60,942 nucleotides of DNA, from positions 1-60,942 of the IMG/VR virus record IMGVR_UViG_3300036908_000165. One strand, given 5' to 3'. Each line of letters begins with the position of its first letter. The stretch's first letter is position 1. Under the pieces are notes generated by a model. That model was not told where the DNA came from and did not search any database. It worked only from the letters and a program-made list of their open reading frames with translations. The stretch comes from a virus. The position numbers were made by a program, and so were the translations under genes. Below are positions 46,841 through 55,565 of the stretch, one piece after another.

Positions 46841-49696
46841 TTACTGTAAACTGCGACGATGCTGAATATACTGACCGAGCCCCAACGACTCTCCACCTGC
46901 AGCGACAGCTAAAGCAGCCGCAATCCAAGCGGCAAATTTTCGAGCACTCTCATGGTCCATGTTCTTCTTCTCGGCCTCACGAGCGTCGCTGAAAAACTTC
47001 TGGTACTGGGCCTCGCTGATCGAGCCGCGATCGTACAGCTTCTTGGCCGTCGACTCGGCGGCTGAGACGATCTGTTTCGGCGTGTTCTTCGGCTCGTTCA
47101 TTTCTATCTCGAGCCGGCGGATGGCGCTGCGCGCCGCAGTTGCCTTGGCCTTCATCGAAGCCAGGTCAGTGATATTTTGCTGCGTCTTCTTGAACCCCGG
47201 CTTGTCCGCGGCGCTCGCAGAACGCAATTCTTCGGCCTTGCCGGCTTCCGTCTCGGCTGTTTCTTCCGCCGCTTTCAGGCCGTCTCGCATCGCCTTGTAT
47301 TCCGGCATGAGCCCGGACTTCTCCAAGGTGATTCGTTTGTTTTTGATAAGCTGATCGAGAGCTTTCGAATCAGGGGTCTTCGGCAGATCGAAATCAAGCG
47401 CCCGCTTGACGGTCTCTTTCAAATCGGGCTTGACGGAGATCAACCGCTCCAGCGCCTTGCCGCCTTCTTCCGTCTGATCCGTGATCAGGTTCTTGATTTT
47501 GACGGCATCCGTCACGGGTTCGCCGGAATAAAGATCGGACTCAGCGGCCTTGGCGAGCTTGCCCTTGCGCTCGTAGATGTCCACGTCGCGAGACAAGTCG
47601 GCGTACTTCATTCGAGCCGTTTTCAGATCGGGATGCACGGTCTCCATATGCTCGACAAACTCGTTTCGAATGTCGATCAATTCATGCTTGACCTGCGACG
47701 TCGAGCCTTCGATTGCGGTATTGAGATTCTCGACGAAATCCCGCCCACGCTCTATAGAAACACTGCTAACCGTCGGGCCGCCTTTAACGACTGGCTTCGT
47801 GGCTAGCTTCGATTTCAGCGACCCGAGATCGACATCGAAGCGCTTCTCGATATCCGCGATCCTGCTTATCGCCGCCTTCGTATCGATGGACGGGAGCCCA
47901 TGATCCGACTTGACTGCGGCGTCGAAGCCTGAATCGGCGCGTCGCTTGTCTTTAGCCGCCTTCACGTCCTTAGCCATCACCTCTGAAGCTTCGGCTCCAA
48001 GCTTCTCGGGTGGCGTCGTCGGGCGCGCCGCGATCTCGGAGACCTTTGCCTGCCTGGCAGTTTCCGCCTCCGCCGCCTTCTTCTCTTGCGCGACTGTCGA
48101 CGACTCCTCGCCTGCCGCCTGCGTCTTGGCGTTCAGCTTGTCGATTTGCGCGATCTTCGCCGTCCGCTCCTTCTCGGACAGAAACTTGCCGGTCTCGGCA
48201 TTGACACCCTCGCGCAACTCTTTTGAAAGGCGCTCGGCTTCGCCGCCCCAGATATCGCTGACCTCCTTGGCGGCCCAGCCATAACCTTTCTTCACAAGGC
48301 TGGTGGCGCTGGGAATAACCGCTGCGCCGGCGCCGCCCATGACTCCGGTAGCCGCGATGTCTGTCAGCTTCTTCTCGGCACGATTCGTCGGATCGGTTTC
48401 ACCTGTTGGTTGAGCCGCGCCAAACAGGCCGCTCCAACCAGCAGCCTCGGCGATCTTTCCGGCCCACGGCGCAGCTTCGGTGAAAGCCTTGACGCCAGCG
48501 CCTGCCGCCTCGGCGCCCTTAGCAAGTGGCAGCGACTGTACGAGCGCTCCGCCGATCGACTGACCAATAGGTGCGCCGACGCCCTCGAGAGTTTTGTCCG
48601 CTTCGGCGGCGCCTTGTCCGATAGCTCCCGGCACGTTCTCCGCAACACCCAACACACCTTGTGTGGCGCCGGAAGCGACGCCCTTGCCAAGATCCTCTCT
48701 CGCCTGAAAGAACCGGCCGGGTGACGCAGCTTCCCAGAAGCTCAGCGGCTTTTCGCTGGCGTCAGGCGACTTCCCATATGGATTGTTCTTGCCGACATCC
48801 TGCGCGTAAGCCTCTTGCGGATCGAACGGAACCATCTTAGCGCCCGGCGGAAGCGGCGGAGCCTCAGACGCTGCGGCCTTCGTGTCCCCGTCCATCGGAA
48901 CAAGCTTGGCTCCAGGCGGAAGCGGCGGCGCCGAAGCGTCGTTCGTCGCGTCTGAAATCGCATCGGAAGCGACCTGAGGTTGAGAATTTTCGACGGATTT
49001 CGTCTGAGTGGCGTCGAAAGCCGTTCCGTCGAAGTCCTTAGTCATCATTCCGTAGATCTGGCTCAGATTCCTCGGCTGGTTCGGATCGCCGCCGTGAAAG
49101 AAGATCGTCGGATTGTATTTTGCTTCGAGCGGAAACAGCGCCGCGGCGTTGGTCGTCGGCTCAACCTGCATCGCTTTCAGAAATTTCGGGCCGCCCGCGG
49201 TCCCAAGGAAGTGCATCATGTAGAGGTTGGACGGCGTCGGATCGAACCCCTCTTTCTGCAGGACGCGCGAATTGTCGGCGGTCAGTGCCTTCATCGCCTG
49301 ATCCTGCTTGTCGCCGTTCCAGATATCCTCGGGCCGCAGCCCCAGCTCAGGATGCGCGGCGGCGACGCCCAGCCACGTCCGCTGCGTGAACTGGTAGCGG
49401 CCGAACGCCGTGCCGTTGCCGGCCATGTCGTTGCCGCCGCTCTCGCGCCGGCGCACGGTCGCCATATAGTCGCCGCCCGCCGGCTGCGCACCGGCGGGAG
49501 AGCCGCTCGCCGCCGGCTGCGGACCGGCGAGAGCGCCGCCGGCCGCCGGCGCGTTGAAGTAGCCCGGATGCGTCTCGGGCGTGATCTTGCCGGGCTTCAC
49601 CGCAGGCTGGGGAGCGGCCTCCGGGGGCGGCGCAAGAACCGTCGGCGCCCAAGGCGTCGTTTGGTCGAGCGCAGTGCTGTCATCCAAGAGGCTCAT
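46841..49696 (-). CDS. Internal virion protein with transglycosylase domain
   Basis: 951 residues. After a Pro/Ala-rich start, residues about 75-160 are a lytic transglycosylase: TVRRRESGGNDMAGNGTAFG (Glu) and RYQFTQRTW. Two copies of APPLPPGAK lie near 255-285. Residues 480-900 are long coiled coils; the end is a helix with a possible span (WIAAALAVAAGG). This fits podovirus ejection proteins that cross the periplasm and open the wall at infection. The start MSLLDD is also present as two decayed copies upstream. Confidence 0.8.
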   Translation of the reverse strand: MSLLDDSTALDQTTPWAPTVLAPPPEAAPQPAVKPGKITPETHPGYFNAPAAGGALAGPQPAASGSPAGAQPAGGDYMATVRRRESGGNDMAGNGTAFGRYQFTQRTWLGVAAAHPELGLRPEDIWNGDKQDQAMKALTADNSRVLQKEGFDPTPSNLYMMHFLGTAGGPKFLKAMQVEPTTNAAALFPLEAKYNPTIFFHGGDPNQPRNLSQIYGMMTKDFDGTAFDATQTKSVENSQPQVASDAISDATNDASAPPLPPGAKLVPMDGDTKAAASEAPPLPPGAKMVPFDPQEAYAQDVGKNNPYGKSPDASEKPLSFWEAASPGRFFQAREDLGKGVASGATQGVLGVAENVPGAIGQGAAEADKTLEGVGAPIGQSIGGALVQSLPLAKGAEAAGAGVKAFTEAAPWAGKIAEAAGWSGLFGAAQPTGETDPTNRAEKKLTDIAATGVMGGAGAAVIPSATSLVKKGYGWAAKEVSDIWGGEAERLSKELREGVNAETGKFLSEKERTAKIAQIDKLNAKTQAAGEESSTVAQEKKAAEAETARQAKVSEIAARPTTPPEKLGAEASEVMAKDVKAAKDKRRADSGFDAAVKSDHGLPSIDTKAAISRIADIEKRFDVDLGSLKSKLATKPVVKGGPTVSSVSIERGRDFVENLNTAIEGSTSQVKHELIDIRNEFVEHMETVHPDLKTARMKYADLSRDVDIYERKGKLAKAAESDLYSGEPVTDAVKIKNLITDQTEEGGKALERLISVKPDLKETVKRALDFDLPKTPDSKALDQLIKNKRITLEKSGLMPEYKAMRDGLKAAEETAETEAGKAEELRSASAADKPGFKKTQQNITDLASMKAKATAARSAIRRLEIEMNEPKNTPKQIVSAAESTAKKLYDRGSISEAQYQKFFSDAREAEKKNMDHESARKFAAWIAAALAVAAGGESLGLGQYIQHRRSLQ

Positions 49697-49717
49697 TTTA
49701 GATCACGCTAGTTGACA
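49681..49717. repeat. Start-region copy A of the ejection gene
   Basis: Contains the ATG (minus strand) and the TTGACA upstream. Copy B at 49854-49890 shares most positions including both elements; a 16-base copy C is at 50250-50265. Confidence 0.75.
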
Positions 49718-49741
49718 TCGAGCTTGATACCATGGTATGTA
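49712..49741 (+). promoter_or_regulatory. Rightward promoter with ATACCATGGTAT
   Basis: TTGACA (49712-49717), 18 bases, TATGTA; perfect palindrome at 49727-49738 covers the start of the -10 box. Confidence 0.6.
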
Positions 49742-49749
49742 ATAGCCGA

Positions 49750-49845
49750 GGCCGAGAAGGAGTGCAAAATCCGAAGAACGGCAGTTCTGGCTGACACGTA
49801 GCGCCAGCAGGCACGAGATTCCTTTGCAGGAGTCTCGTGCCTGAC
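49750..49845 (+). ncRNA. Possible small RNA between two promoters
   Basis: About 100 bases after the first rightward promoter with no good start codon and two hairpins: AGAAC/GTTCT (49775-49788) and a perfect 11-bp CAGGCACGAGA/TCTCGTGCCTG (49808-49843). No long T-run. RNA status is inferred. Confidence 0.35.
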
Positions 49846-49853
49846 GACCGCGC

Positions 49854-49890
49854 CATCCAAGAGGTTCATTTTAGTTCACCGCCCTTGACA
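49854..49890. repeat. Start-region copy B
   Basis: Minus-strand ATGAACCTCTTGGATGGC is a decayed form of the MSLLDD start; followed by its own TTGACA. Confidence 0.75.
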
Positions 49891-49913
49891 CTTAATCCAT
49901 ACCATGGTATCAA
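49885..49913 (+). promoter_or_regulatory. Rightward promoter of the moron gene
   Basis: TTGACA, 17 bases, TATCAA: the best sigma-70 match in the window. The palindrome ATACCATGGTAT (49899-49910) overlaps the -10, as a repressor operator would. The gene starts at 49942. Confidence 0.8.
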
Positions 49914-49941
49914 ATCAACCCGACCAAGCACGGGGGTTAAA

Positions 49942-50235
49942 ATGGCGCTACGCTGGCAAAAATTTCACCACGGCATAACAATCTACCAACTTGTCTCGGA
50001 CACACGCTTTGAAGATGATAGCGCGCTCGTAGCTCTGATAGTGAAAAATTCAGAAGGCAGGTATGAAGCGAGTATCTACGTAGCTGGTGGCAGCAGAACA
50101 TCGTTCAAGCTCCTACGCGATTCAAAAGAGTGGGTGGAAAAAATGGTTAAGATTTTCTCCAAAGAATGTTTCGGGTCTGACGACATCGCTATTATTGACG
50201 ACATCGAATGGGCACCTCACCGAGCCGCCTCTTAA
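49942..50235 (+). CDS. Moron-like gene with own promoter
   Basis: 97 residues, reversed relative to all surrounding virion genes, and AT-richer. GGGGG then TTAAA before ATG. MALRWQKFHHGITIYQLVSD, strand-rich YEASIYVAGGSRTSFKLLRD, then a helix and an acidic IAIIDDIEW. Promoter with operator upstream, start-region repeats on both sides: the hallmarks of a moron expressed apart from late genes. May alter the infected host; fold unknown. Confidence 0.7.
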   Translation: MALRWQKFHHGITIYQLVSDTRFEDDSALVALIVKNSEGRYEASIYVAGGSRTSFKLLRDSKEWVEKMVKIFSKECFGSDDIAIIDDIEWAPHRAAS

Positions 50236-50249
50236 AAACAAAGCGCTGT

Positions 50250-50265
50250 CATCCAGCAGGCTCAT
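50250..50265. repeat. Start-region copy C, probable original start
   Basis: Minus-strand ATGAGCCTGCTGGATG overlaps the stop of the 640-residue gene as ATGA, which is where the ejection gene would have begun before insertions. Confidence 0.65.
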
Positions 50266-52184
50266 TGCGCCGCGACCCCTTTAACCCACTGGTTATTAAC
50301 CAGCCACATGTAGCTACCGTCAGCAAGTTGCGCCTTGCTCGTGGCGCCCGGCGGCGCTTTCAAAGCGCCCTGCGGCGCGCCGCCAACCGCGGGCGCGGCG
50401 CCCGGCGGAGCATCATATGTAACCTTGCCCTTTAACTCCGGCATCGGCGGCGCGGGCCGCCCAGCGAGCAACGCCGACACCCGCTGGCGATCCCACTGAA
50501 CATATGGCTCGGCGACGGAACCTTTATCAGGATCGATGAACAGCTTTCGCATCGTATCGGCAGGAATGCCAGTCATGTCAGCAGCAGAAGTGTAGTGACT
50601 GAATTGCGTCGTGTAACCAGCGACTTGGCCGCCGAGAAGCTCTCTTACCGCATGAATGATGTCCAGCAGCGATTCCTTACCGCGAGATGGGTCGAACATC
50701 GCAGACAGCTTCTCGCGTTCGTCCACCGATAGATTTCCAGCGCCGGAGATCGCCTTAGCGATCTCGTTGCCGACAATATCGCCCTTGACCTGCTCTTCGG
50801 CCAAGTCGCTGTTGTTGATTTGGTTGGCGATTCCGACAAACGCCTTATTAAACAGGCGAATATCCGAGCCGTTCGGCAACGCCATGACCGCCGCCTCCAT
50901 CGAATCGAGATGGTTCACGGCGACCGTCAGATAGCGGATGCCTTTGGCGGACGGACCGGCTGCGGCGTCGAGGCGCTGCTTCTTTGCCGCGTCGTACCAC
51001 TGAGCGCTGAAACCGTCCTTGCCCTCTTCCTCGGCGATCTTGAAAGCGCGCGAATTTGTCTGCGCAAAAGTATTGTTGCGCGCGGTTACGGCAGCCGGAT
51101 ACATCTGCATCTTCAGCCCGACCATCAGGTGCGCATTCTCTTCGATCTGCTCGGGCGTGAGCGGCTGTGTTCGCGCGCCACCCTTCTCCGCGATCTTCAA
51201 GCGATCCTCTGCGACCTTTTGACGCGCCTCGTCGGCCTTGGCCTTCTCCTCCGACTGCTTGCCTTGCATGTCGATCTTGGCGGCGGCTTCCTTGGATTTC
51301 TCGACGAGTGCGGCCTGATCGTGTTCGATCTTCTCCCGAAGAGCGAGAAACTTCGGCTCCGCAGGATCGGCGTCGACCAACATCTCAGCCTTAGTGAGCG
51401 GATCCGCTTTGACAAAATCTGGATTGGCGGCTAGGGCCATAGCCGCAATCTTGCCGGCGTACTTTTTGTCAATCTCGTCCTCTCTGACCTTCGTCTGCTC
51501 GTCATGCCAATTCATCATATCTTCATGCTTCGCCCAGCCGATCACGCCGTTCTGTTCCATCACTTCCAACGCCACTTTGTCTTTGAACGCCGTGCCGAAA
51601 GCCGTGATGCGCGCGCGATAATCCGCCGTCTCTTCTTTGGTCAAATCGGTGTTGTTCCTGATTCGGTCCTTAACCGATTCGAGCACATCCTTGTAAGCGT
51701 CGCGTTGGTATTCGTAGAGCTTATGCGACTGGTCGACCGCATCCTTGTACTGCTCATAAGAATGCTTCGCCTTATCGGCGTCTTGCTCTTTGAAAGCCTT
51801 CATCACAGCAGCGCCGGCGTTCATCGCCGTCGTCATCGGCGTGCGCGTGAAGTGCGAAGCCAACATGGCGAAACCCATCGCCAACGAACCCCACGCTTCA
51901 AGCGGAGTCGTCTCTTTCGGCGGCGCATATGGCGGCTGCGGCTTGTAGGCTGGCGGTACATTCTTAGCGGAGAAATCGTCCTCGATCCGCTGATTGTCGG
52001 CCTTGGCCTTCTCCAGCTTCGCGTCGTGCTCCGCCGTCGCCGCGTCGATCTTGCTGCTGAATTCCTCGAAACCCTTGTCCAAGTCGGTGTGCAAATCGGC
52101 AAGCGGGCTCGGCTGCGACGAGAGCGCCGCAGCGGCGCTACCGGAAGAGAACGGGTCGGCGGCGAGCGGAAAAGCGGTCGGCAT
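50262..52184 (-). CDS. Large internal virion protein
   Basis: 640 residues. Mostly helical; charged coils at about 30-75 and 290-330 (AALVEKSKEAAAKIDMQGKQ), hydrophobic helices near 95-125 (AWGSLAMGFAMLASHFTRTP). C-terminal part Pro/Gly-rich and ends MWLVNNQWVKGVAAQ. Size and place beside the transglycosylase protein fit a second ejection protein. No enzyme motif. Confidence 0.7.
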   Translation of the reverse strand: MPTAFPLAADPFSSGSAAAALSSQPSPLADLHTDLDKGFEEFSSKIDAATAEHDAKLEKAKADNQRIEDDFSAKNVPPAYKPQPPYAPPKETTPLEAWGSLAMGFAMLASHFTRTPMTTAMNAGAAVMKAFKEQDADKAKHSYEQYKDAVDQSHKLYEYQRDAYKDVLESVKDRIRNNTDLTKEETADYRARITAFGTAFKDKVALEVMEQNGVIGWAKHEDMMNWHDEQTKVREDEIDKKYAGKIAAMALAANPDFVKADPLTKAEMLVDADPAEPKFLALREKIEHDQAALVEKSKEAAAKIDMQGKQSEEKAKADEARQKVAEDRLKIAEKGGARTQPLTPEQIEENAHLMVGLKMQMYPAAVTARNNTFAQTNSRAFKIAEEEGKDGFSAQWYDAAKKQRLDAAAGPSAKGIRYLTVAVNHLDSMEAAVMALPNGSDIRLFNKAFVGIANQINNSDLAEEQVKGDIVGNEIAKAISGAGNLSVDEREKLSAMFDPSRGKESLLDIIHAVRELLGGQVAGYTTQFSHYTSAADMTGIPADTMRKLFIDPDKGSVAEPYVQWDRQRVSALLAGRPAPPMPELKGKVTYDAPPGAAPAVGGAPQGALKAPPGATSKAQLADGSYMWLVNNQWVKGVAAQ

Positions 52185-52187
52185 CGA

Positions 52188-52397
52188 TCACCCCGTTGCT
52201 GTCGGCGCAGACTTGAGGCCCATGCCGGCCAAATCACCAGTGGTGTTAGCTGCTAATTTATCTAGCCTGTCCCTGTACCATTTCCTGTACAGGTCGAGCA
52301 CATCGCTATTCGACAAAACAAACTCAGCTAGTTCATCTTGCCTAATTTTAACATTCGCTGGTAAATTGTACCAGTCCAGAGGAATCTTAGCGGTCAT
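52188..52397 (-). CDS. Inserted gene ending in a borrowed C terminus
   Basis: 69 residues. The first 55 (MTAKIPLDWYNLPANVKIRQ on) are AT-rich and lack similarity to neighbours; the last 13 (AGMGLKSAPTATG) are the tail of the 404-residue gene, provided by the 43-bp repeat. Unknown function. Confidence 0.6.
   Translation of the reverse strand: MTAKIPLDWYNLPANVKIRQDELAEFVLSNSDVLDLYRKWYRDRLDKLAANTTGDLAGMGLKSAPTATG
52189..52231 (-). repeat. 43-bp copy of the 404-residue gene end
   Basis: Two mismatches to 52689-52731, exactly 500 bases apart. Ends with the stop codon just before the next start (MPTAFP). Confidence 0.92.
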
Positions 52398-52404
52398 GCA
52401 TCAC

Positions 52405-52671
52405 CTAGTCTCTTTTATCTTCTTGAATCATCACGCCGTTGCACATGAAAAGATGTGCATCTTTTCTAATCCCGTTCACTTCACAAAACACATCTCTTAT
52501 GTGTGCGTATTGGTCGGTAGACAAAAGAAGCGTCGGCACCGAATCTTTTTCGATAAGTCCTGCCGAATCAAAAGTTTCCCATAGCCTCGCACAAAACGTT
52601 TCCGCGGACCTGACCAACGTCGCTTTCGCGACCTTTAGCGATAATGCGCGAAACTCTGCAAAAACGTCCAT
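52405..52671 (-). CDS. Inserted gene of unknown function
   Basis: 88 residues; MDVFAEFRALSLKVAKATLV, then STDQYAHIRDVFCEVNGIRK and an FMCNGVMI strand. Lower GC, between the 43-bp repeats. AGGAG before ATG. Small alpha/beta protein. Confidence 0.6.
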   Translation of the reverse strand: MDVFAEFRALSLKVAKATLVRSAETFCARLWETFDSAGLIEKDSVPTLLLSTDQYAHIRDVFCEVNGIRKDAHLFMCNGVMIQEDKRD

Positions 52672-52687
52672 TCTACTCGCTCCTGTG

Positions 52688-53902
52688 TCACCCCGTAGCT
52701 GTCGGCGCAGACTTGAGCCCCATGCCGGCCATCGCGCCGGCGAAATTGGCGATCGAAGTCGACAGCGCCGCGTCCTGCTTGACCGAAGCGTCCATCAGGC
52801 CCTGATAAAGCTGCGCCGAGAATTCGTTCTCGCTGATGCCTTGTTGAAGCAGGTTCGACGCAATCTGCGCGCCCTGGCTGACCGTCGTGGCGTTCAGATT
52901 CGCCAGATCCTGAGCTTCCGCGCTCGATCCGGTCTGGCCGCGCGAAGCGTACTGCGAACGAATTGTCGCTGCGGCCGAAGAATTTGCTGAGGCGAGGCCC
53001 GCCGAAACGCCGGGCGGCAGCGTGCCGGAAGTCAAGTAGGACTGAAGTTCCTGGCCCTGTGCCGACATCTGCGCCGCCTCGGCGCTGACTTGGCCCTGGT
53101 AAGCGGGCTTCTTGTCTCCTTGCAAAACTGACGACGCCAAGCCGCCGGCGCTCAGCGCCATCGGCCCATAGGATTTCAGCATGCCAAGCACACCAGCGTC
53201 GGTCGGCGGCGGCGCCGGCGGCGCTGCCGGCGGCGGCGCTGCCGGCGCTGCAGCGCCCGGCGCCGCGGCGAGGCCCGTCGGCGCGCTCGACGCCCCGAGC
53301 GCCGAGTCGGCCGTGGATCCGGTCAAGCCACCGCCACCGCCGGCGCCGGTCAGCGATGAATCACCAAGGCCAAACTCGCCGGTAGCGCTCGGCGCCGCCG
53401 CGGCGCCGGCAGGCGCAGCAGCGCCGGCAGCCGAGCCGGCCGGAGCGCCCGCGCCCGGCACGGCGCCTGTGGCGGCCGTCGTCGGCGCCACCGTGCCCGA
53501 CGCCGTGGAAGCTCCCGCAGCCGGCATGTCGGCGGCGGTCGCAGTCGAACCGGGAACGCCGGCGCCCAGCGCGCCTGCCGCGCCAGTGAAATCCGCCGCC
53601 GGCGTCGCCGCCAGCGAAGCAAACGAACCGCCGATATCGGCGGAGGAGAGACCACCCGCCGTCGCGGCGGCGTCGAGCTCCGGCGCCGCGGCAGTGAGCA
53701 TCGCATCTGTCGTCGCACTGTCGGCGGCAATCGTGCCGAGCGCCGCGGTCGTCGCCGCGTCAGCGCCGCCCGCCGCAACCGCGCCGCCCGCCGTAGCCAA
53801 GCCGGCGTCGGCCGCGCCAGCCGCGCCGGCGCCAAGCGCCGCGCCAGCGCCGCCGATGCTGTCCGTGATGGCCGCAATAAGCGGAACCGAAATGCATCCC
53901 AT
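52688..53902 (-). CDS. Ala/Gly-rich internal virion protein
   Basis: 404 residues from ATG at 53902, three bases after the previous stop. Residues 1-230 are low-complexity Ala/Gly/Pro (AGAALGAGAAGAADAGLATA); residues 270-390 are helical with Gln/Ser (SAEAAQMSAQGQELQSYLTS). Similar proteins in podoviruses lie among ejection proteins. Starts MGCISVPLIAAITDSIGG. Confidence 0.65.
   Translation of the reverse strand: MGCISVPLIAAITDSIGGAGAALGAGAAGAADAGLATAGGAVAAGGADAATTAALGTIAADSATTDAMLTAAAPELDAAATAGGLSSADIGGSFASLAATPAADFTGAAGALGAGVPGSTATAADMPAAGASTASGTVAPTTAATGAVPGAGAPAGSAAGAAAPAGAAAAPSATGEFGLGDSSLTGAGGGGGLTGSTADSALGASSAPTGLAAAPGAAAPAAPPPAAPPAPPPTDAGVLGMLKSYGPMALSAGGLASSVLQGDKKPAYQGQVSAEAAQMSAQGQELQSYLTSGTLPPGVSAGLASANSSAAATIRSQYASRGQTGSSAEAQDLANLNATTVSQGAQIASNLLQQGISENEFSAQLYQGLMDASVKQDAALSTSIANFAGAMAGMGLKSAPTATG
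52689..52731 (-). repeat. 43-bp repeat, native copy
   Basis: Encodes AGMGLKSAPTATG and the stop of the 404-residue protein. Confidence 0.92.
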
Positions 53903-53904
53903 CG

Positions 53905-54375
53905 TCAGTCTCTCAGCCAGAGATAGTACTCGTGCTTGATCAGCACCGCTTTGAGCCGCCTGAACCATACTCCAAGACGAGCCCCGCGGCCAAGCATCCG
54001 GTGGTGCATCAGCGCGTAGTCGGCCCCCGCCATCTTAAGCCCCGGAAGCGAAAAAGTCAGCATCCGATAGCCGAGGCCGGCGAACCGAGGATCGATGTAG
54101 ATCGCACCCTGGTTCGCCACGATCAGCCCCTTCGATTCGATATCGGGCATCAGGCTCCACGAGCAATAGCCGACCAGGCGACCGCCGACCCGCGCCCCGG
54201 CCACACGAAGCACGCCGGCCTTCTCTGCGTCGATCATCGCCTGCTCGTCGATCTTGCACGGCCTTTTCTCGGCGAGAACGCCCTCGACCTCGTTGAAATG
54301 CGCTTTCGCCAATGCTTCGCCTTCGGGCCACGCCGATGCCCACGTCTCCCATGCGATAACCACTGGATCAGGCAT
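53905..54375 (-). CDS. GNAT-type acetyltransferase-like protein
   Basis: 156 residues. VGGRLVGYCSWSLMPDIESK, GAIYIDPRFAGLGYRMLTFS and YALMHHRM show the GNAT strand/turn/helix order with a degenerate acetyl-CoA loop (FAGLGYR). Such genes are frequent among podovirus neck/ejection genes; a structural role is possible. Confidence 0.75.
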   Translation of the reverse strand: MPDPVVIAWETWASAWPEGEALAKAHFNEVEGVLAEKRPCKIDEQAMIDAEKAGVLRVAGARVGGRLVGYCSWSLMPDIESKGLIVANQGAIYIDPRFAGLGYRMLTFSLPGLKMAGADYALMHHRMLGRGARLGVWFRRLKAVLIKHEYYLWLRD

Positions 54376-54943
54376 GAAGACCGACCAAAAAGTGCGCTTC
54401 CACCACCCTCTTCATCGCGGCTATCCGTTCTTGATTCACGGCCACCTCTCGCAGTTCACGCATGAAGTCGACCTGGATGTCGACCGACGCCAGTCGCGCG
54501 TCCCATTCCTGATCCCAAGCGCAGCCTAGGCAGTGCTCGAACACGCGACGACGATTCCTCGCCTCGCACAGATCGCGAAAAGTCACCGACAGCACGCCCG
54601 GTTCCTTTTCGAGCTCGTCGAGAACGGCCGCACGCGCTTCCAGATCGCCTTCGCGAGGAGCGACCCCGAACCGCGCCAAGCTCAGCTTCACGTCTTCGAT
54701 CGACCGCCGCACGACTGCGATAGGCGCGTCTGGAAATCTCTCGCGAAACAGCCGCCAGCCCATCATCGCACCCGTTTCGACCGTACCGGACAGCCCCTCG
54801 TCGAAGTTACGAAAAAACCCTTCGATCGAATCGCTTCTCGCTGCGATGTCGTGGCCCACCAGGAAGCGACCGTCGTAAGACAAATAGCGCGACATCCATG
54901 CCGTTCGGCTTCGAGGAAGAGCGAAGACGACGAACGGCTGCAT
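54368..54943 (-). CDS. Sulfotransferase-like P-loop protein
   Basis: 191 residues. MQPFVVFALPRSRTAWMSRY has the 5'-phosphosulfate loop (PRSRTAW) of sulfotransferase-like proteins; DAPIAVVRRSIEDVKLSL fits the 3'-phosphate site with Arg/Ser. Known in phage genomes among tail genes; substrate unknown. Overlaps the GNAT gene. Confidence 0.75.
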   Translation of the reverse strand: MQPFVVFALPRSRTAWMSRYLSYDGRFLVGHDIAARSDSIEGFFRNFDEGLSGTVETGAMMGWRLFRERFPDAPIAVVRRSIEDVKLSLARFGVAPREGDLEARAAVLDELEKEPGVLSVTFRDLCEARNRRRVFEHCLGCAWDQEWDARLASVDIQVDFMRELREVAVNQERIAAMKRVVEAHFLVGLHA

Positions 54944-54948
54944 AGTGC

Positions 54949-55191
54949 CTACTTACCCTCTGGACGAGTGTCTAATTTGGCGTCGATAAGGAGAGCCGCC
55001 ACGTCATCGACATGCAGACAATCAACCATACACGCGTAGTCGTTCGGCGGTTGAATCGCAGCGATATTGCCGTTGCAATAGTCGTTACCGGGAATAGCGC
55101 TGTGAAGCACGCCAAAGGCAACGATCCTACCGCTTTCCAACTTCACGATTTTGTCGCCATTTTGAGCTTCACGCCCATTACGATAATGCAT
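54949..55191 (-). CDS. Small protein with conserved Cys/His pattern
   Basis: 80 residues, GAGGAG seven bases from ATG. MHYRNGREAQNGDKIVKLES then DYCNGNIAAIQPPNDYACMV and CLHVDD. I recall similar small proteins in phages; SH3-like start and possible metal site. Lower GC than neighbours. Confidence 0.6.
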   Translation of the reverse strand: MHYRNGREAQNGDKIVKLESGRIVAFGVLHSAIPGNDYCNGNIAAIQPPNDYACMVDCLHVDDVAALLIDAKLDTRPEGK

Positions 55192-55231
55192 GTTAGCACT
55201 CCTCTAAACAACCTGAGACCATCAGGCGTGG

Positions 55232-55564
55232 TCAAATCTCCAGTTTCAGTTCGGCCTGCTGGTGCTCTTGATAATGAAGCCGCACCCACGCCTCGAACTG
55301 CTGCTTGTCGCTGAAATCGACGTCCTGCAAGTCGCCGCTTTGCAATCCGAGAACGCCGTTCATGTCGCCGTGGAGCTGCGAATTGTTCTGCAAGAAATTT
55401 CCGAGCAAATTGGAATCGATCGGGTCGACCTGATAATCGCTCAGGTCGACGCTGTATTTTGTCTTGATCGCCGCGCGGATGCGGTCGTGGCTGTTGCGAT
55501 GGTCCCACGAAAACCGATTCCAGCCGTCTGGAGTTTCAGGCAGGTTTTCGAGCGCCGGCAGCAT
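55232..55564 (-). CDS. Neck or tail accessory protein
   Basis: 110 residues from ATG at 55564 (GGGGAGTGAG). LPALENLPETPDGWNRFSWD, DHRNSHDRIRAAIKTKYSVD and WVRLHYQEHQQAEL. This small helical protein with the WNRFSWDHRNSHDRI motif is common between tail genes in podoviruses; function unknown. Confidence 0.65.
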   Translation of the reverse strand: MLPALENLPETPDGWNRFSWDHRNSHDRIRAAIKTKYSVDLSDYQVDPIDSNLLGNFLQNNSQLHGDMNGVLGLQSGDLQDVDFSDKQQFEAWVRLHYQEHQQAELKLEI

Positions 55565-55565
55565 C

